Shown here in pieces: positions 15,094 through 22,024 of a stretch of DNA of 46,238 bases (position 1 is the stretch's first letter; each line of letters begins with the position of its first letter). Under the pieces are notes generated by a model. That model did not search any database, was not told the origin of the DNA, and saw nothing but the letters and a program-made list of their open reading frames with translations. The stretch spans positions 1 to 46,238 of the forward strand of contig NZ_JAAZWC010000034.1 in NCBI RefSeq assembly GCF_013185195.1, in the 5' to 3' direction. Both the position numbers and the translations under genes were made by a program. This stretch comes from Saccharibacillus qingshengii (GTDB lineage Bacteria; Bacillota; Bacilli; Paenibacillales; Paenibacillaceae).

Positions 15094-16712
15094 TCAACCT
15101 TCCGCCACAACCTGATCTTTGCCGGCGCGTTTGGCAATATAGAGCCGCCGATCGGCGATGCCCAGCAGTTCCGTGCGTCCGATCGAGCCGCCGTATACCG
15201 TGTGCACGCCGATACTTGCCGTCACCGGAAGAGTGCCCGTGATCGGACTCCAATCCGCGCCGCGGATGGCCCGGCACATCCGGTTCGCCAATTCCAGCCC
15301 CTGCTTCGCATCGGTGCGCGGGAACAAGGCGACGAATTCTTCGCCGCCCATTCTCGCGACGGCAGCCGGCTCGGCCGCCGCTACCGACAAGATTTTGGCT
15401 ACGTTGATCAGCACCGTATCGCCGACCACATGCGACAGCGTATCGTTGATCCGCTTGAAGAAATCCAGATCGATGATCGCCAGAGTCAGCGGTTCGCCCG
15501 TTTCGCGGGTCTGCTCCAGCAGTTCGTCGATATGGTCGTCGATAAAGCGCCGGTTGCGCAGTCCCGTCAGCGGATCGCGCAGCGACATTTCCCGGAAATG
15601 CTCGCTGCTCTTACGCGCTTCTTCCGCTTCGAAGACAGCCTGGAAAATATGCGACTTCGCTTCGCGCTCCGCCGAACGCAGCGCTTCCGCTTCCGCATGA
15701 AACAGCCGGTGCTCTTCGTGTATCGCCCTGCCGCCGCATGCAGCTCGGCTTGGCGCAGACGAGCCTGTACGGACAACCCCGACAATCCGTGATCGTCGCA
15801 TAGGTGCTTGGCTTCTTCCAGCATGCTCTGCGCCTCGTCGAGCTTGCCCTGCAGCAGCTGCGCCTGGGCGACGGTCAGCATGCATTCCGGCAGCGAAGCC
15901 AGTTCGCTGAGCCGACGCTCGGAAGGATCCGTAATGACCGGAAGCAGCGTCCGCTCCGCTTCGTCGGGACGTCCGAGCAGAATCTCTCCTTTGGCAATCG
16001 TATCGAGCTGCATAGCGATCAGCGGGAATTCATGGCGCTCGGACAGCTCGCGAATTTGCGCGATCAGCTCCGCCGCTTTTTCCAGGTCGCCGAGCTCATA
16101 GTAAGTAAACGCCATATTGTTCAGCGCATACAGCTCGAACTGCACGTCTCCGGTCGCTTTGGCGATCCGCAGCACCTCGTCGAACCGCTGCTTCGCATCG
16201 TCGAACGAACCCGACTCGTCCAGAGCCAGCGCGAGCATCATCAGATGATCGGCACGGGTCGCCGGAGACACGCCGCTGGGCAGATGCTTCAGCCCCCGCA
16301 GGGCATGTTCAAGCGAACTCGACGGGTCGCCGAGACGGCGAAAAAAACCGCCCAGCAGTCTGTGGCTGCGTGCCAGAATATGTGCATGGTCGTTGTCAGA
16401 CGCCCAGGCGTTGATCTCCCGGATCAACCGGCCGCTCTCGGCGATCTGTCCCTGCCGTCCAAGCACGTCGGCATGAATCAGACGGGCGCGCTGGGCCAGC
16501 GTCTCCTGTCCCAGACGCGCGGCAATGCCCAACGCCTGCTGCACCGGAACGATCGCCGAATTGATATCGCGGTAAGGCTGTATTTCAAGAATATCGAGCA
16601 GGCGCCCGAATTGCTCGGGCGAGCTGAACTGCGCGGCAGATTCGGGGTCCAGCAGTCCCCAATCCGGCTGTTTGAACTGTGCGCTTTTCTTATAAGATTG
16701 ATGATCCGGCAA
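15094..16712 (-). pseudogene. TPR-GGDEF diguanylate cyclase, frameshifted
   Basis: The upstream part (from 16712) encodes tetratricopeptide-like helical repeats (TPRs, about 320 residues; for example ALNNMAFTYYELGDLEKAAELI). The downstream part, in another frame and ending at 15094, encodes a coiled linker and a GGDEF domain with RDPLTGLRNRR and active-site GGEEF (ARMGGEEFVALF). No product-inhibition RxxD site is visible ahead of GGEEF. Homology runs smoothly from one frame to the other at about 15715-15720, where one extra G (reading GRYT-EEHRLFHAEA) would restore a single protein of about 540 residues. So this is either a real one-base deletion or a sequencing error. If real, the TPR product ends at 15567 after a nonsense tail and c-di-GMP synthesis is lost unless the cyclase is re-initiated. 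The start is probably TTG 16712 (GGGGGAG upstream) or ATG 16727. Confidence 0.8.
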
Positions 16713-16852
16713 GGTTTCTCCCCCCATACAGCGGCAAATTCCGTTCGAAACGGCCAAACTTGCTCTAGGGCCTAATTCCCAAGTATACCCTATACTACGA
16801 TTCCCAGTCGTTAAAATCAATGGTTTATCCTGCAAATAGAATAGGGATATAG

Positions 16853-16879
16853 GAAAAAAGACCGAATTGAGTAGGTCTT
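16853..16879 (-). terminator. weak terminator after the alarmone synthetase
   Basis: On the minus strand AAGACC-(10 nt)-GGTCTT followed by TTTTCC, 23 nt after the stop. The short stem makes this a moderate call. Confidence 0.45.
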
Positions 16880-16901
16880 CTTCCGGACTTTTTCAGGAAT
16901 G

Positions 16902-17675
16902 TTAATTTTGTCCCAGTATATCCAGCAGCGTGCCCGGAATTCGGAACTGCTGTCCGTTGATATGGATAGTCTTGAGCATTTCGTGTTCTTCGCTGCTGTG
17001 CGCATCTTTGATCGCCTGCACTTCATGCTGCAGCCGTTCCATTTGCAGATCAAGCGAACTTGCGGAATCCGCAGCCGCTTTTAGCTCCCCGAGCAGTTCG
17101 CCCGGTACATCCTGGTTGTATTTATAGAAAATCTTATGTTCCAGGCTGGCCCAGAAATCCATCGCGATCGTACGGATCTGGAGTTCGACGCAGACATGTT
17201 CGGTCCGGTCGGACAGAAACACCGGCACTTCGATCAGCAGATGCAGACTGCGGTATCCGTTTATTTTGGGATTTTCGATATAATCTTTCATTTCGAGCAC
17301 TTTGAGGTCGCTCTGCTGCTTCAGCATCTCGCTGACTTTATAGATATCGGAGATGAAGGAGCATGTAATGCGCAGGCCGGCAATATCACGAATATGTTCC
17401 TTGATCGATTCCATGGAAATGTCGTAGTTTTTGCGAATCAACTTGTTCACAATACTCTCCGGCGATTTCAGGCGGGATTTGGTATGCTCGATCGGGCTGT
17501 AGTCGTGCAGCGTCTGAAATTCCTGCTTCAGGATGTCGATTTTCGTCTCCATCTCGTCGAGAGCAAACTTGTACGTCATCATAAAGCGGGTCACTTCATC
17601 GCGAAACGTCTTGAGCTGCTCCATCGGGACAAAATCTTTTTTCATGTCGAGAGCGTTATTTTCCATCAATTTCAT
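16902..17675 (-). CDS. relP: small alarmone synthetase, RelP/YwaC (SasA) type
   Basis: A 257-residue single-domain RelA/SpoT nucleotide pyrophosphokinase making (p)ppGpp from ATP and GTP/GDP. The match to Bacillus YwaC is close: YKFALDEMETK, PIEHTKSRLKSPESIVNKLIRK, DIAGLRITCSFISDIY, KINGYRSLHLLIEVPV and QIRTIAMDFWASLEHKI, covering the pyrophosphate-donor and acceptor sites. It has no hydrolase (HD) or TGS/ACT domains, as expected for this class. About 40 extra C-terminal residues (from HEVQAIKDAH to the end) go beyond the usual about 210. The ATG at 17675 follows AGAGAGG; the longer reading from 17756 lacks a ribosome site. Such synthetases are usually induced by cell-wall stress. Confidence 0.92.
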   Translation of the reverse strand: MKLMENNALDMKKDFVPMEQLKTFRDEVTRFMMTYKFALDEMETKIDILKQEFQTLHDYSPIEHTKSRLKSPESIVNKLIRKNYDISMESIKEHIRDIAGLRITCSFISDIYKVSEMLKQQSDLKVLEMKDYIENPKINGYRSLHLLIEVPVFLSDRTEHVCVELQIRTIAMDFWASLEHKIFYKYNQDVPGELLGELKAAADSASSLDLQMERLQHEVQAIKDAHSSEEHEMLKTIHINGQQFRIPGTLLDILGQN

Positions 17676-17924
17676 TTCCGTTCCTCTCTGCGCAAAGCGG
17701 CCGGACTCGGTGTTCGGCCGTCTGTAGAATATTCGTATACCTTGAATATCGGTCACTTTAAGTATAGGGTTTACCCCCCGCGTTTACAAATTGCGAAATC
17801 GGCTCGGCTGCCATGCCAAAAAGCCCCAACCGCCGCAGCTGCGGGATTGGGAGCTTCTGTGCTTGCTGCGCTTTGTGTGATTCAGACATCGCGGCGGGTA
17901 TAGAGTCTTAGTGATGTTCACACC

Positions 17925-17951
17925 AAAAAAGCGCGGAATAAATTCCGCGCC
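17925..17951 (-). terminator. intrinsic terminator downstream of bdhA
   Basis: On the minus strand GCGCGGAAT-TT-ATTCCGCGC followed by TTTTTTGG. It lies about 270 nt after the bdhA stop, with a palindromic element in between that seems to have been inserted. Confidence 0.75.
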
Positions 17952-18022
17952 CAGGCTGTCGAGAAAGTCCTATTCGTTGTAGAAGCTCGTCAGCTGCGGG
18001 AGAAATTCGTTCCGGTCGCGTG

Positions 18023-18140
18023 TTGAAATCGGGGAAAGGATTGAAATTTAGAGGAATTTCCCCGATTTCAAAGGCGAACTATAGCATAAGCTTCCGAAGT
18101 GCATTTCTTCGAAATGCTTTAGCTCCTGCACTAAATTTCT
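18023..18140. repeat. palindromic intergenic element
   Basis: A 13-bp perfect inverted repeat, GAAATCGGGGAAA / TTTCCCCGATTTC, flanks a 19-nt loop. It is followed by a second small palindromic segment around GCATTTCTTCGAAATGC. The arrangement suggests a small mobile palindromic (REP/MITE-like) element. Copy number elsewhere cannot be judged from this window. Confidence 0.45.
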
Positions 18141-18216
18141 CCCTTCGCCTCCTCGCTTTCCTCAGAAGCAGACCTTTCTCGACACGTTCAGCGCCCACGC
18201 TTCGCACCCTTGTGCT

Positions 18217-19266
18217 TTACTCCGCTTTGACAAGAATCTTGACCTGGTTCTTTTCTTGAAGCAGCGTCTCGAATCCTTCGCTCAGCACGTCGTCCAGTCC
18301 GATCCGCTTGGTCACGAGTTTCTCGGCCGGGAAATAGCCCTGCTGCATGAGGCTGATGACCGCCGGGAAAACGTCGCGGTAGCCGATAATCCCGTTGACC
18401 GTGCGCTCTTTCATCACGATGCGGTTTGGCATGATCGGCGCTTCTTTCTCGAAGATGCTGACAATCATCAGTTCGCCGCCGATATTGGTGGATTCCAGAG
18501 CCTGAGTCAGCACCGGCGGAACCCCGGTTACTTCATAGGCGACGTCCACACCGCCGCCAGTGCGGGCATGCAGGTCGGCCACGACGTCGACTTCCTGCGG
18601 ATCGAGCACGATCGCTCCCAGTTCGGCCGCTTTGGCTTTGCGTTCCGGCGACAATTCGACCGCATAAATTTCGGCGGCGCCGGAAGCTTTGAGCGCTTCG
18701 ATCACGAGCAGTCCGATCGGGCCTGCGCCGAATACGGCGGCTTTGTCTCCGACTTTGAGCTTGCTCTGGCGAACGGCATGCAGCGCTACCGCGGACGGTT
18801 CGACCAATGCCCCCTGCTCGTAGGACAGACTGTCCGGAATTTTGTGTACCATATAGGCTTCGGCCGATACGTATTCGGAGAAACCTCCGCCGCCGCCTGC
18901 CAGTCCCAGGAATCCCATCTGTTCGCACAGATTGTATTTGCCTTTGCGGCAGGCTTCGCATTTGCCGCAGGCATAGATCGGTTCAACCACGACGCGGTCG
19001 CCGGCCTGAACGCGGGTTACCCCTTCCCCGGTCTCCACAACGCGTCCCGAGAATTCATGTCCCATTACGACCGGGGCCATCTCGCCGGTGATCGGATGCG
19101 GCTCGCCGGCCGGAATAAAGATCGGCCCGGCCGTATATTCGTGCAGGTCGCTGCCGCAGATGCCGCACCATTCCACTTTGATTTTTACTTTTCCGGGCTG
19201 AACCGCCGGTTCCTCGATATGTTCCAGACGCAGATCTTTCGGGCCGTGCCATCTTAGTGCTTTCAC
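18217..19266 (-). CDS. bdhA: (R,R)-2,3-butanediol dehydrogenase, zinc-dependent
   Basis: A 349-residue medium-chain alcohol dehydrogenase that interconverts 2,3-butanediol and acetoin with NAD(H). Catalytic zinc ligands are Cys in WCGICGSDLHEY and His-Glu in GHEFSGR; the Rossmann motif is AVFGAGPIGLLVIEALKA. The sequence follows Bacillus subtilis BdhA closely (QMGFLGLAGGGGGFSEYV, YEQGALVEPSAVALHAVR). One difference: the four-cysteine structural zinc lobe (CGKCEACRKGKYNLC) is complete here, whereas I recall Bacillus BdhA lacks it. The GTG at 19266 follows AAGGAGATG. A divergent LacI-type regulator with shared operator-like palindromes suggests carbohydrate-linked control, which is unusual since Bacillus acetoin genes use AcoR/AlsR systems. 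A related polyol dehydrogenase role is possible. Confidence 0.9.
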   Translation of the reverse strand: MKALRWHGPKDLRLEHIEEPAVQPGKVKIKVEWCGICGSDLHEYTAGPIFIPAGEPHPITGEMAPVVMGHEFSGRVVETGEGVTRVQAGDRVVVEPIYACGKCEACRKGKYNLCEQMGFLGLAGGGGGFSEYVSAEAYMVHKIPDSLSYEQGALVEPSAVALHAVRQSKLKVGDKAAVFGAGPIGLLVIEALKASGAAEIYAVELSPERKAKAAELGAIVLDPQEVDVVADLHARTGGGVDVAYEVTGVPPVLTQALESTNIGGELMIVSIFEKEAPIMPNRIVMKERTVNGIIGYRDVFPAVISLMQQGYFPAEKLVTKRIGLDDVLSEGFETLLQEKNQVKILVKAE

Positions 19267-19317
19267 TGCCGGTCATCTCCTTCGATGTAAGAATACAAGG
19301 TACGCTTCAACACAAAC

Positions 19318-19331
19318 CGGAAACGTTTCCG
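19318..19331. promoter_or_regulatory. LacI-type operator at the bdhA promoter
   Basis: The perfect 14-bp palindrome CGGAAACGTTTCCG sits just downstream of the bdhA -10 box. It has the central CG of LacI/GalR operators and closely matches the element at 19518-19533 before the divergent lacI-type gene. Confidence 0.7.
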
Positions 19332-19337
19332 AAATTA

Positions 19338-19366
19338 AATATGTCACATATCTGTCACACTGTCAA
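19338..19366 (-). promoter_or_regulatory. bdhA promoter
   Basis: On the minus strand TTGACA (19361-19366), a 17-nt spacer and CATATT (19338-19343). The operator at 19318-19331 covers the expected start point, so bound repressor would block initiation. Confidence 0.65.
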
Positions 19367-19456
19367 ACCAAATAAGCTCAAATCTCCTTGCGCAATTCAA
19401 TGGTTTCGTTATGTAAAGCTTTAAATATAAGACTTTATAGGCGTATAAGCCTGAAT

Positions 19457-19487
19457 TTGAGACTTGCCGATAGACGGATGTTATAAT
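19457..19487 (+). promoter_or_regulatory. promoter of the lacI-type gene
   Basis: TTGAGA (19457-19462) and TATAAT (19482-19487) with a long 19-nt spacer. The -10 is perfect; the -35 is weaker in position. Confidence 0.5.
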
Positions 19488-19517
19488 AAGAAGACGCAAT
19501 TCTCGAGTTCTTATCTA

Positions 19518-19533
19518 CCGGAAACGATTCCGG
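19518..19533. promoter_or_regulatory. LacI-type operator, autoregulatory
   Basis: CCGGAAACGATTCCGG is palindromic except for one base pair and shares GGAAACG with the bdhA operator. It lies in the 5' leader of the lacI-type gene, between its promoter and its ribosome site, fitting autorepression. Confidence 0.65.
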
Positions 19534-19559
19534 AATTATATACAAGCGAGGTCTCAGCC

Positions 19560-20588
19560 ATGACAGCAAAAAAAGTGACGATCGAAGATGTGGCCCGGCA
19601 GGCCGGAGTCGGGATCGCCACCGTATCCAGAGCGATCAACAATGCGGAAGGCATCAGCGCGAAGACGCGTATGCGCATTCTCCAGACGATTGAAGAATTG
19701 GGCTTCGTTCCGAACACCTCTGCCCAGAGCCTCAAGGTTCGGCTGACGAACCAAATTGCGCTGGCTGTGCCGGATATCCGCAATGCGATCATTCCCGACA
19801 TTTCCTGGGCTGTCGAGCAGGCGGCCAAAGCGCACGGCTACCGGGTGGTCCAGATCAATACGGCAGGCAATGCCCGGGCCGAACTCGAAGTGGTCCGCGA
19901 TATCAAAAAGCTGCATGTCGACGGGCTGATTATCATGCCGCTGGCCTACCCCAAAGCTCTGCCCGAGCTGATCGACAAAGCCGGCGTCCCGATCTCCGTC
20001 ATCAATTACGGCAAACAGCTGGACGATTCGCTGCAGGCGGATGTCGTTTGTTTGTCGATTCTGGAAGGCAAACTTGTCATGGACCATCTGCAGCAGATCG
20101 GCCGCAGCCGGATCGCTTATGCCGGTACGCAAAAAGACGTCATCGAAGACCGCTACCTTGCCTATGAACGGGCTTTGAATCGGGTAGACGCTTCGCTTGT
20201 TTATTTCGGTGAAGACTTCTCTCTCCAGACCGGGATACGCGCCGCCGACTATTTTCACGGACTGGCCCATATGCCCGATGCCGTCTATGCGGTGAACGAT
20301 ATGGTCGCGATCGGTCTCGTGAATCGGTTCAAAGAATTGGGTGTGCGCGTTCCCGAAGACGTAGCGGTTGTCGGCGTAGACAATAATCAATGGACGACCA
20401 TCAGCAGCCCCCAGATCAGTTCCGTCTCGATCATGGGCAGCGAAGTGGCCCGATTGGCGGCGGAACTGCTGCTGAAACGTATTCGTGAGCAGACGCGCGG
20501 CGATTATGAAAAAGTCCAGTTCGAACCTCGCCTGATTGTGCGGGAATCGAGCGTTTCGCTTAAGCGGTCTCCGATGCACGGGTCCTAA
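19560..20588 (+). CDS. LacI/GalR-family transcriptional regulator
   Basis: A 342-residue repressor. The N-terminal helix-turn-helix is VTIEDVARQAGVGIATVSRAIN, with hinge-region GFVPNTSAQSL. The periplasmic-binding-like effector domain (about 60-335) shows VDGLIIMPLAYP, RIAYAGTQKDV, DAVYAVNDMVAIGL and EDVAVVGVDNNQWT. The ATG at 19560 is chosen because the HTH starts three residues later and GAGGT lies upstream; the longer frame from 19464 would run through the operator. It is divergent from bdhA and separated from it by 293 bp containing two matching operators, so bdhA and itself are the likely targets. The effector is probably a sugar or sugar phosphate. Confidence 0.93.
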   Translation: MTAKKVTIEDVARQAGVGIATVSRAINNAEGISAKTRMRILQTIEELGFVPNTSAQSLKVRLTNQIALAVPDIRNAIIPDISWAVEQAAKAHGYRVVQINTAGNARAELEVVRDIKKLHVDGLIIMPLAYPKALPELIDKAGVPISVINYGKQLDDSLQADVVCLSILEGKLVMDHLQQIGRSRIAYAGTQKDVIEDRYLAYERALNRVDASLVYFGEDFSLQTGIRAADYFHGLAHMPDAVYAVNDMVAIGLVNRFKELGVRVPEDVAVVGVDNNQWTTISSPQISSVSIMGSEVARLAAELLLKRIREQTRGDYEKVQFEPRLIVRESSVSLKRSPMHGS

Positions 20589-20632
20589 CCTCCGCTTGGG
20601 CGCGAAGCCTTTGTTTCTTTTTGGACGCAGTT

Positions 20633-20674
20633 AAACACCACTTATCCCGAGACATTCGGATAAGCGGTGTTTTT
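20633..20674. terminator. bidirectional terminator between lacI-type and nucleotidyltransferase genes
   Basis: AAACACCACTTATCCC pairs, with one mismatch, with the segment TCGGATAAGCGGTGTTT, with T-rich ends. The two genes converge here and both can use it. Confidence 0.75.
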
Positions 20675-20697
20675 GACGTACGGGCCGGTTCGGTAGG

Positions 20698-21828
20698 TTA
20701 AGCCTTGGGGTCCAGCAAATAGCCGCGAAGCTCTTCCACCGTGCCGAATTTCCGGATCTCTACACCTTTTGCGCGCAGATAACGCTCCAGCGAGATTTCC
20801 AGCCAATGCGCGGCGGACTGCAGCGGGATCAGGCTGGCCGGGTCCAACAGCGGCATCAGCGCCGGCAGTTTGGCCTGCTCGGCAATCCGGCGGCCTGCTT
20901 CCGCGCCTTGGGCCCCCTTCCCCCACTGTCCCGTCTCCATGTATACCAGAAAACCGTTCAACTGGCTTTCCGCATGAGCCGCAGTAAAGAAAGCCAGCTC
21001 ATAATCGCCGCGTTCGCAGGCCGTCTGCAGCTTATCCAGCAGTCCTTTGAACTCTTCGAAAAAACCTGTGCCGCGTCCAATCTCATCCGCCGCCGGACTT
21101 TGCAGCGTGCGGCGCCGTTCTTCAACCAGAAGAGCAGTCGCATCGACCAAACGGATCAGGGCGGCAGACGTCTCGGGCACGTCGGGGCTGCGCAGGATCG
21201 TATGTACCGTCGCTTCGAGATTCGCCGGACGGATCGGCAGATCGTACAGCTGCGTGAGATTTCTCCCCCAGCCTTTGCGCAGGTAGGTCCGGTTCAGCAG
21301 CGCGATCGCTTCGAACACCGGCATCATTACTTCAAACGCCTGCAGCCGGTAAAAAGACAGCGGTCTGCCGCTTCCCGCTTGGTACAGCTCATGCAGCAGC
21401 GGATACACCTCGCTCAGCACCTGGTCGGCGCGCAGCAGAAATGCTTCTTCGCCTTCGAAAGCCCGAATATCTTTGATTCGATGCTTCAAGTCGTTAAACC
21501 GGTCCAGGTCTTCATCCGAACGCACATACAGCAGTTTGCAGTCCGCAAGGATTCCGGCCTGACCGTCTTCCAGCTTCGACATTCGCTCCGCCCGTTCCCA
21601 ATCGATCGGCCAAAAGTCGAAGCTGATGCCGTTCAAGATAAACGTCAGCCCCGCTTTATACCCATCCGGGTTCGTTGGAATAAAGAAAAAGTCGAGATCG
21701 GAGCGCTCCGATGCCGTTCCGTCGAGATAAGAACCGTAATAAGCGGCAATCGCGACATCTTCGGCATAATCGCGGTTAATCCGTTCGATCAGTGCCGCAG
21801 AAACGTCGAATACGTTGAATGTGTCCAT
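20698..21828 (-). CDS. nucleotidyltransferase-domain protein
   Basis: A 376-residue protein. Its N-terminal about 110 residues look like a pol-beta/ANT-type nucleotidyltransferase: AAYYGSYLDGTASERSDLDFFF gives the G-S-x(n)-D-x-D catalytic pattern. The remaining helical region (LSEVYPLLHELYQ, ALLNRTYLRKGWGRNL, ETSAALIRLVDAT) may bind a substrate, as in aminoglycoside or streptomycin adenylyltransferases. I cannot name the target. GGAGG precedes the ATG. It is monocistronic and convergent with the LacI-type gene. Confidence 0.8.
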   Translation of the reverse strand: MDTFNVFDVSAALIERINRDYAEDVAIAAYYGSYLDGTASERSDLDFFFIPTNPDGYKAGLTFILNGISFDFWPIDWERAERMSKLEDGQAGILADCKLLYVRSDEDLDRFNDLKHRIKDIRAFEGEEAFLLRADQVLSEVYPLLHELYQAGSGRPLSFYRLQAFEVMMPVFEAIALLNRTYLRKGWGRNLTQLYDLPIRPANLEATVHTILRSPDVPETSAALIRLVDATALLVEERRRTLQSPAADEIGRGTGFFEEFKGLLDKLQTACERGDYELAFFTAAHAESQLNGFLVYMETGQWGKGAQGAEAGRRIAEQAKLPALMPLLDPASLIPLQSAAHWLEISLERYLRAKGVEIRKFGTVEELRGYLLDPKA

Positions 21829-21941
21829 AGGGGTCTTCCTCCGTCATCCGCCCGCCCTGGAGGCGGCAGGCTTTCTTCTTCATCCTAGCATTGTCGGAAG
21901 CGAAGAAGCAAAGTCCTTCTCCTTCTTCCGCCGATCGATGC

Positions 21942-21976
21942 AAAAAGAGTCGTCCGCAACATCGCGGACGACTCTT
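21942..21976 (-). terminator. terminator of the secreted multidomain protein gene
   Basis: On the minus strand AAGAGTCGTCCGC-(6 nt)-GCGGACGACTCTT followed by TTTGC. It has a 13-bp perfect stem, 48 nt beyond the stop. Confidence 0.85.
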
Positions 21977-22024
21977 GATGACAAACTGCCGAAGCGCGGA
22001 TTTTCCGCAAACGGAAGACTTGGC

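Larger units (their letters stand above)
17676..18216. other. intergenic region with terminators and a palindromic element
   Basis: About 540 bp without a supported gene. It holds an imperfect hairpin (17815-17856), a strong terminator (17925-17951), and a palindrome plus short inverted repeats at 18023-18140. An open frame runs through 18020-18259 on the plus strand, but it has no ribosome site and overlaps bdhA, so I do not call it. Confidence 0.6.

Noticed and set aside
18020-18259. 79-codon plus-strand frame
   Set aside because: Runs through the palindromic element and into the bdhA 3' end, with no ribosome site.
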